Positions 58,744 to 64,000 of a DNA stretch of 64,000 bases are shown here, piece after piece; position 1 is the first letter of the stretch; each line of letters opens with the position of its first letter. Below the pieces are notes generated by a model that saw nothing but the letters and a program-made list of their open reading frames with translations, had not been told where the DNA came from and made no database searches. A program made the position numbers and the translations under genes. Where the stretch lies: the NCBI RefSeq assembly GCF_001676655.1, contig NZ_LZDB01000002.1, positions 1,364,001 to 1,428,000 of the forward strand. Direction: 5' to 3'. The DNA is from Perlucidibaca aquatica (GTDB lineage: Bacteria > Pseudomonadota > Gammaproteobacteria > Pseudomonadales > Moraxellaceae).

Positions 58744-59445
58744 TCAGCGCGGCATCTCGCGAAACAGGAAGCTTTCCAGATGATCCGCGACCGGCACGAA
58801 CATCGGTCGCGGCAGGAACTGACCGAGCTTGCGAAGACTGCGATTCGACAGCGCCAAGGTCACTGAAATCACGCCATTTAGGGTCTTGTCCACCACGAAG
58901 TTGAACTTCATGCGCTGCTTTGGCACATAGAGCAACGGCTCCAGCGCCTCATCAATCACGCGTATCAAAATCTCGATGCCGGCCTTGGCATCCGGTGCCG
59001 AACCATCACGCAGCGCATCCAACGAGGCCTTCGCCTCAGCAGCCAACCCGGGGCTGATGCTGAAGGCCAGATGCGCCAGCGGCACACCCTCCACCGGCAG
59101 CGGTGTCATCAGCGAGCGATAATGCGACACCACGGGAGCCAGACGCTCATTGCTGAAGAAGCCAGTAACCCAACCCAAGTAATGACGCAGCTTACCCTTA
59201 ATGTCTTCGACCACCGCCACTGCCTCACGGAACACCGGCGAACCGGGGTCTTTGGCTTGCAGCGAGAGCATGAGCTGACCGAAGAAAGCATCAATTAAAT
59301 CGCAAGATGCTTCGGTGATGAGCTTGCCAGCCAGTTCCGCCTGCGACTCTTTCACGCGTTGCTGCAGTGCGTTATCGAGTGAGGCCACGGCATCGGGTAA
59401 TGAGTCAGAAATACGGCAAGCAATAAACGGAAGAGTTAACGGCAC
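58744..59445 (-). CDS. Conserved protein of unknown family, paralogue B
   Basis: A 233-residue homologue of the preceding gene, on the opposite strand, collinear over its whole length with the same blocks: HYLGWVTGFFSNERLAPVVS and MKFNFVVDKTLNGVIS. I chose GTG 59445 (PLTLPFIACRISDS) since it aligns with the start of paralogue A and AGGT stands eight bases upstream; an in-frame ATG at 59523 would add 26 basic/hydrophobic residues that could look like a signal anchor. Function unknown. Differences from A are concentrated in the last 30 residues and in a two-residue insertion near 70. Confidence 0.72.
   Translation of the reverse strand: MPLTLPFIACRISDSLPDAVASLDNALQQRVKESQAELAGKLITEASCDLIDAFFGQLMLSLQAKDPGSPVFREAVAVVEDIKGKLRHYLGWVTGFFSNERLAPVVSHYRSLMTPLPVEGVPLAHLAFSISPGLAAEAKASLDALRDGSAPDAKAGIEILIRVIDEALEPLLYVPKQRMKFNFVVDKTLNGVISVTLALSNRSLRKLGQFLPRPMFVPVADHLESFLFREMPR
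58871..58911 (-). repeat. 41-bp perfect inverted repeat, right copy
   Basis: Mate of 58538-58578, inside paralogue B; 292 bases separate the copies. Confidence 0.95.
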
Positions 59446-59588
59446 GATAAAATTACCTATGAGCAAAGATAGGACAAACAGTAAACGAATACGCACTCGC
59501 GGGGTACGCTGAGATGACCACAAAAGCAGTCATTACGGCGAATGCCTTGGGCGGCTCACTCGCGGGCACGACCCTTTTGAACGCCCAT

Positions 59589-59617
59589 AAAAAAGCCCGG
59601 AACGAATCCGGGCTTTT
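59589..59617 (-). terminator. intrinsic terminator of groESL
   Basis: On the minus strand AAAAGCCCGG, seven bases, CCGGGCTTTTTT. It begins 25 bases after the groEL stop. The plus strand also ends in TTTT. Confidence 0.87.
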
Positions 59618-59641
59618 CAATACAACCTATCGGTCGCGTTT

Positions 59642-61288
<1,647 letters not shown>

Positions 61289-61339
61289 CTAATAAGTTTC
61301 ATTCAACACGAGCAGGCTTTGCCTGCCCACCGGCGACAC

Positions 61340-61630
61340 TCAGGCTTCGAGTACCGCGAAAATTTCGGATTCTTTCATCATCAACAGCTCTTCGCCGTCG
61401 ACCTTAACGGTGCTGCCGGCATACTGACCGAACAGAACTTTGTCGCCCACTTTCACGTCCAACGGGCGAACATCACCGCTTTCTTTGATAATGCCGTTGC
61501 CTACCGCAACAACCACACCTTGCGATGGCTTTTCTGCGGCCGAACCCGGCAACAAAATACCGCCAGCCGTCTTGGTTTCTTCTTCAACGCGACGAATGAC
61601 TACGCGATCGTGCAAAGGACGAATTTTCAT
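61340..61630 (-). CDS. groES: 10 kDa co-chaperonin GroES
   Basis: A 96-residue lid protein. [20 protein letters not shown] starts it; the mobile loop is [39 protein letters not shown] ends it. A near-perfect AGGAGGT precedes ATG. It is the first gene behind the heat-shock promoter. Confidence 0.99.
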   Translation of the reverse strand: MKIRPLHDRVVIRRVEEETKTAGGILLPGSAAEKPSQGVVVAVGNGIIKESGDVRPLDVKVGDKVLFGQYAGSTVKVDGEELLMMKESEIFAVLEA

Positions 61631-61694
61631 CTGAACCTCCTAGGTTTGTTGCAAAAAAGGGGTGTCGGCTTAATGCACCGACTTGTCATCACTA

Positions 61695-61721
61695 ATGGGG
61701 GATGGAATACCGCCCTTCAAG
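61695..61721 (-). promoter_or_regulatory. sigma-32 heat-shock promoter of groESL
   Basis: On the minus strand CTTGAA (61721-61716), 15-base spacer, CCCCAT (61700-61695), both perfect matches to the sigma-32 consensus. The start would be near 61687, giving a leader of about 57 bases. No CIRCE element is present, so control is by RpoH rather than HrcA. Confidence 0.88.
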
Positions 61722-61816
61722 GGCAAATCGATAAAAAAATGCAATGTCGCGACCGATAGGGTCGCTGTTGACCGGCGGACTCGCTAGAGTAGCGTCAGCC
61801 GATCAGAGAAGTCGCC

Positions 61817-63094
61817 ATGTCAGCCGACCGTTCCACCTCATTTTTTCACGCATTCACCCAGCCTGCCGCACTGACCTTATTTTTGTTTGGGTTCGCATCC
61901 GGGCTCCCATTCCTGCTTGTCGGCGGCACACTTTCGGTGTGGCTAAAGGAAAGTGGCGTTTCACTAGAAGACATCGGCCTCATCAGCTTGGCCGGTCTGG
62001 CCTATGCCTTTAAGTTTGTATGGGCACCCTTGGTGGATCGCTTTCGTCTCCCACTCATAGGCCGCCTTGGCCAGCGGCGTAGTTGGTTATTTGCGGCGCA
62101 GTTGTTGCTCGCCCTAAGCCTGATCGCCATGAGTATGGTGACGCCAATGGGCTCGCTCAGCAGCTTCGTCATGATTACGGTAGTAGCCGGATTTGCTGGC
62201 GCCACACAAGATGTTGTGGTTGATGCCTATCGCATTGAAATCGCCCCTGCCGAACAACAGGGCGCCCTCGCCGCGACCTATACCCTAGGATACCGTTTAG
62301 CTCTACTTGTATCGGGCGCATTAGCTTTGCTGTTAGCGGACCACCTGCCCTGGGCGCTTATTTATCAACTCATGGCAGCGATCGTGGCGCTCGTCCTCTG
62401 TGTCACGCTCTGGGCACGCGAGCCTGAACGCCCAGCAGTGATTGCAAGCCATGAGGCCTTTTGGCCTGCGCTCGCACACAGCGTCGTTGGCCCCTTCAAG
62501 GACTTCTTTTCGCGATATGCCGGCGGCCTAGGCTTAGCCTTGCTGCTCTTTATTGGCCTGTTCAAAATCTCCGATCAAATGCTCGGCGTCATGGCACTAC
62601 CTTTCTACTTAGACTGTGGCTTCAGCAAAACGCAAATTGCGGCCGTGTCGAAATTGTTTGGCGTGTGGGTAGGCATTGCCGGCGCATTTCTGGGGGGCGC
62701 CGTGGTGGTTCGCTGGGGCGTGCACAGGACTTTGCTAGTCGCCATGCTATTGGGCGCGATCAGTAATCTGCTGTACTTATTACTCTCTCAGTACCCTGCC
62801 AACGTGAATGTCTTTGTTGCGGTGATTGGCGGCGAAAATCTGTCCGGAGGGTTTTTAGGTGCCGCCGCAGTGGCGTGGCTTTCCAGCTTGGTCAACCAAC
62901 ATTATACCGCGACTCAATATGCCCTTTTCAGTTCGTTAGTCACGCTACCGGGCAAATTAGTCGGTGGTTTCTCAGGCTTTATGGTGGCCGACATGAGCTA
63001 TAGCGGCTTCTTTATTTTCTCCACGGTTGCCGTCATACCCGCGCTGATCCTGTTCGCTTGGATAGTGCCTCGTCTGCAGCAGCGCACAAGATAA
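61817..63094 (+). CDS. AmpG-like MFS transporter
   Basis: A 425-residue inner-membrane transporter with about 12 hydrophobic segments. GFASGLPFLLVGGTLSVWLKE, then GLAYAFKFVWAPLVDRFRLP and GRLGQRRSW form the MFS loop 2-3 motif of the AmpG/acetyl-CoA transporter group; QDVVVDAYRIEIAPAEQQG is the hallmark AmpG-like segment. AmpG imports anhydromuropeptides for cell-wall recycling. At 425 residues it is shorter than E. coli AmpG (491). Substrate inferred from family only. Confidence 0.85.
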   Translation: MSADRSTSFFHAFTQPAALTLFLFGFASGLPFLLVGGTLSVWLKESGVSLEDIGLISLAGLAYAFKFVWAPLVDRFRLPLIGRLGQRRSWLFAAQLLLALSLIAMSMVTPMGSLSSFVMITVVAGFAGATQDVVVDAYRIEIAPAEQQGALAATYTLGYRLALLVSGALALLLADHLPWALIYQLMAAIVALVLCVTLWAREPERPAVIASHEAFWPALAHSVVGPFKDFFSRYAGGLGLALLLFIGLFKISDQMLGVMALPFYLDCGFSKTQIAAVSKLFGVWVGIAGAFLGGAVVVRWGVHRTLLVAMLLGAISNLLYLLLSQYPANVNVFVAVIGGENLSGGFLGAAAVAWLSSLVNQHYTATQYALFSSLVTLPGKLVGGFSGFMVADMSYSGFFIFSTVAVIPALILFAWIVPRLQQRTR

Positions 63095-63229
63095 ACCTTG
63101 CCGTTCGTCATTTGTGACAGCCAACTGTCTGGATAGACACAATTCATAAACAAAACGTTATACAACTTCCCTCGAGTGCGCCGCTTTGTATCAATAGGCT
63201 ACGCACACCACTAAGAAAGAGGGAACACC

Positions 63230-64000
63230 ATGAAAATCAAACAACTAGCACTGGCAATCTTTTCCGCCAGCGTTGCAGGAAGCGCACTAGCCGGTGGCTT
63301 CTCACTTTCCGAACAAAGCGTTTCCGCCATGGGCACTGCTAATGCGGGTCGTGCCTCGAATGCGCAAGATGCTTCTGTCGTTTTCAATAACCCAGCCGCG
63401 ATGCATCAACTGAAGCAGGCACAGTTCACGCAAGCCGTCGCGTTTATTGATGCGCAGACGAAGATCAAGAATGTTACCGCTCCGTTTGGCGGAACGAACG
63501 ATGGCGACATGGTGCCGCACACCTTCATTCCTTCCGGCTACTTCACGTCGGGTGACAAGGGTGGCTGGGCCTGGGGACTGGGCGTGTATGGCAGCTTTGG
63601 CTTGAAAACCAATTACGAATCCACGTTTGCAGGACGCCATCTCGGCGATAAAAGCTCCGTCAAAGTCACCACAATTCAGCCGGCGTTCAGCTACCGTATC
63701 AATGACAAGGTCAGTGTCGGTTTCGGCCCGACCATCAATCGTGTTGATGCCTTGCTAACGAAAAACGTCTCCTCTGTGCCAGATATCAGTCCCGCTCCAG
63801 GCGCTCAGCCAGGTACATTGCTCGGCACGAGCTCCCTCGAAGGCGATGACTACGGCTACGGCTACAATCTCGGCATTCACTCCGTATTGGATGAAAACAC
63901 ATCCGTAGGTGTTGTTTATCGCTCCAAGGTCAAATACAAGATTGACGACGGCACACTGACAACGACTGGAACAGGCGCTCCGATTGGCCCAGGTGGCGCC
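63230..64000 (+). CDS. FadL/OmpP1-type outer-membrane transport protein, N-terminal part
   Basis: The gene runs off the window; 257 codons are visible. The signal peptide ends SALA (residue 21) before GGFSLSEQSVSAMGTANAG, then NAQDASVVFNNPAAM: the FadL N-terminal hatch, with the NPA motif. The following strands contain WAWGLGVYGSFGLKTNY. FadL proteins carry long-chain fatty acids or other hydrophobic compounds across the outer membrane. GAGGGA precedes ATG 63230. No clear operator is seen in the 135-bp upstream gap. Confidence 0.92.
   Translation, partial: MKIKQLALAIFSASVAGSALAGGFSLSEQSVSAMGTANAGRASNAQDASVVFNNPAAMHQLKQAQFTQAVAFIDAQTKIKNVTAPFGGTNDGDMVPHTFIPSGYFTSGDKGGWAWGLGVYGSFGLKTNYESTFAGRHLGDKSSVKVTTIQPAFSYRINDKVSVGFGPTINRVDALLTKNVSSVPDISPAPGAQPGTLLGTSSLEGDDYGYGYNLGIHSVLDENTSVGVVYRSKVKYKIDDGTLTTTGTGAPIGPGGA

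Overview
The window is a dense, chromosomal, housekeeping-rich segment of a gammaproteobacterium. Three features suggest the Pseudomonadales/Pseudomonas side of the class: the order pyrG-kdsA-eno-ftsB-ispD-ispF-truD-surE-pcm next to a RpoS-like sigma gene; the cluster cysM-exonuclease-rlmD-relA-mazG beside a GacS/BarA-type kinase; and a large single-chain PurL. Genus and species cannot be read from the sequence. I see no insertion sequence, prophage, integrase, CRISPR array or rRNA. Only two tRNA genes are present, Arg-CCU and Leu-UAG.

Layout. 0-6 kb: end of a Crp/Fnr-type regulator, an Mpo1-like membrane protein convergent with an AraC-type regulator, a NIF3-like protein and purL. 6-12 kb (+): mltF, an alanine/glycine:cation symporter, dapE and the RpoS-like sigma gene, followed by tRNA-Arg. 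12-20 kb (-): the tightly packed pyrG-to-pcm cluster for CTP, KDO, enolase, cell division, isoprenoid, tRNA modification and stress repair. 20-22.5 kb: two divergent outer-membrane beta-barrel genes; the left one is an OprP/OprO-type porin preceded by an array of PhoB half-sites. 22.5-31.6 kb (-): one long unit cysM-exonuclease-rlmD-relA-mazG-moaA-moaB-moeA, joining stringent response, rRNA methylation and molybdopterin synthesis. 31.7-36 kb: a lipoprotein hydrolase and a hybrid kinase. 36-44 kb: a short-chain dehydrogenase, dgt, carbonic anhydrase, envelope proteins, tRNA-Leu, an old-yellow-enzyme homologue and the ornithine-lipid genes olsB-olsA, also preceded by a PhoB-like array. 44-51 kb: a TauE-type permease, ppc, a degenerate GGDEF membrane protein, an Ala-rich lipoprotein, a YchJ protein and a thiolase. 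51-58 kb (-): leuA-holD-like-rimI-prfC-DUF3298-tatD-patatin. 58-59.5 kb: two convergent paralogues of a family I do not recognise. 59.6-61.6 kb (-): groES-groEL behind a heat-shock promoter. 61.8-64 kb (+): an AmpG-like transporter and the start of a FadL-type protein.

Themes. The porin and the ornithine-lipid genes, 22 kb apart, both carry four half-sites at exact 11-bp spacing. Together they look like a phosphate-starvation response: take up phosphate, replace phospholipid with phosphorus-free lipid. RelA, the RpoS-like sigma factor and the GacS/BarA-type kinase supply stationary-phase control. The most unusual items are the inverted paralogue pair with a 41-bp perfect inverted repeat, the inverted RpoS-like gene without nlpD, the GGDEF protein that kept only its inhibitory site, and several dual-use regulatory sequences.
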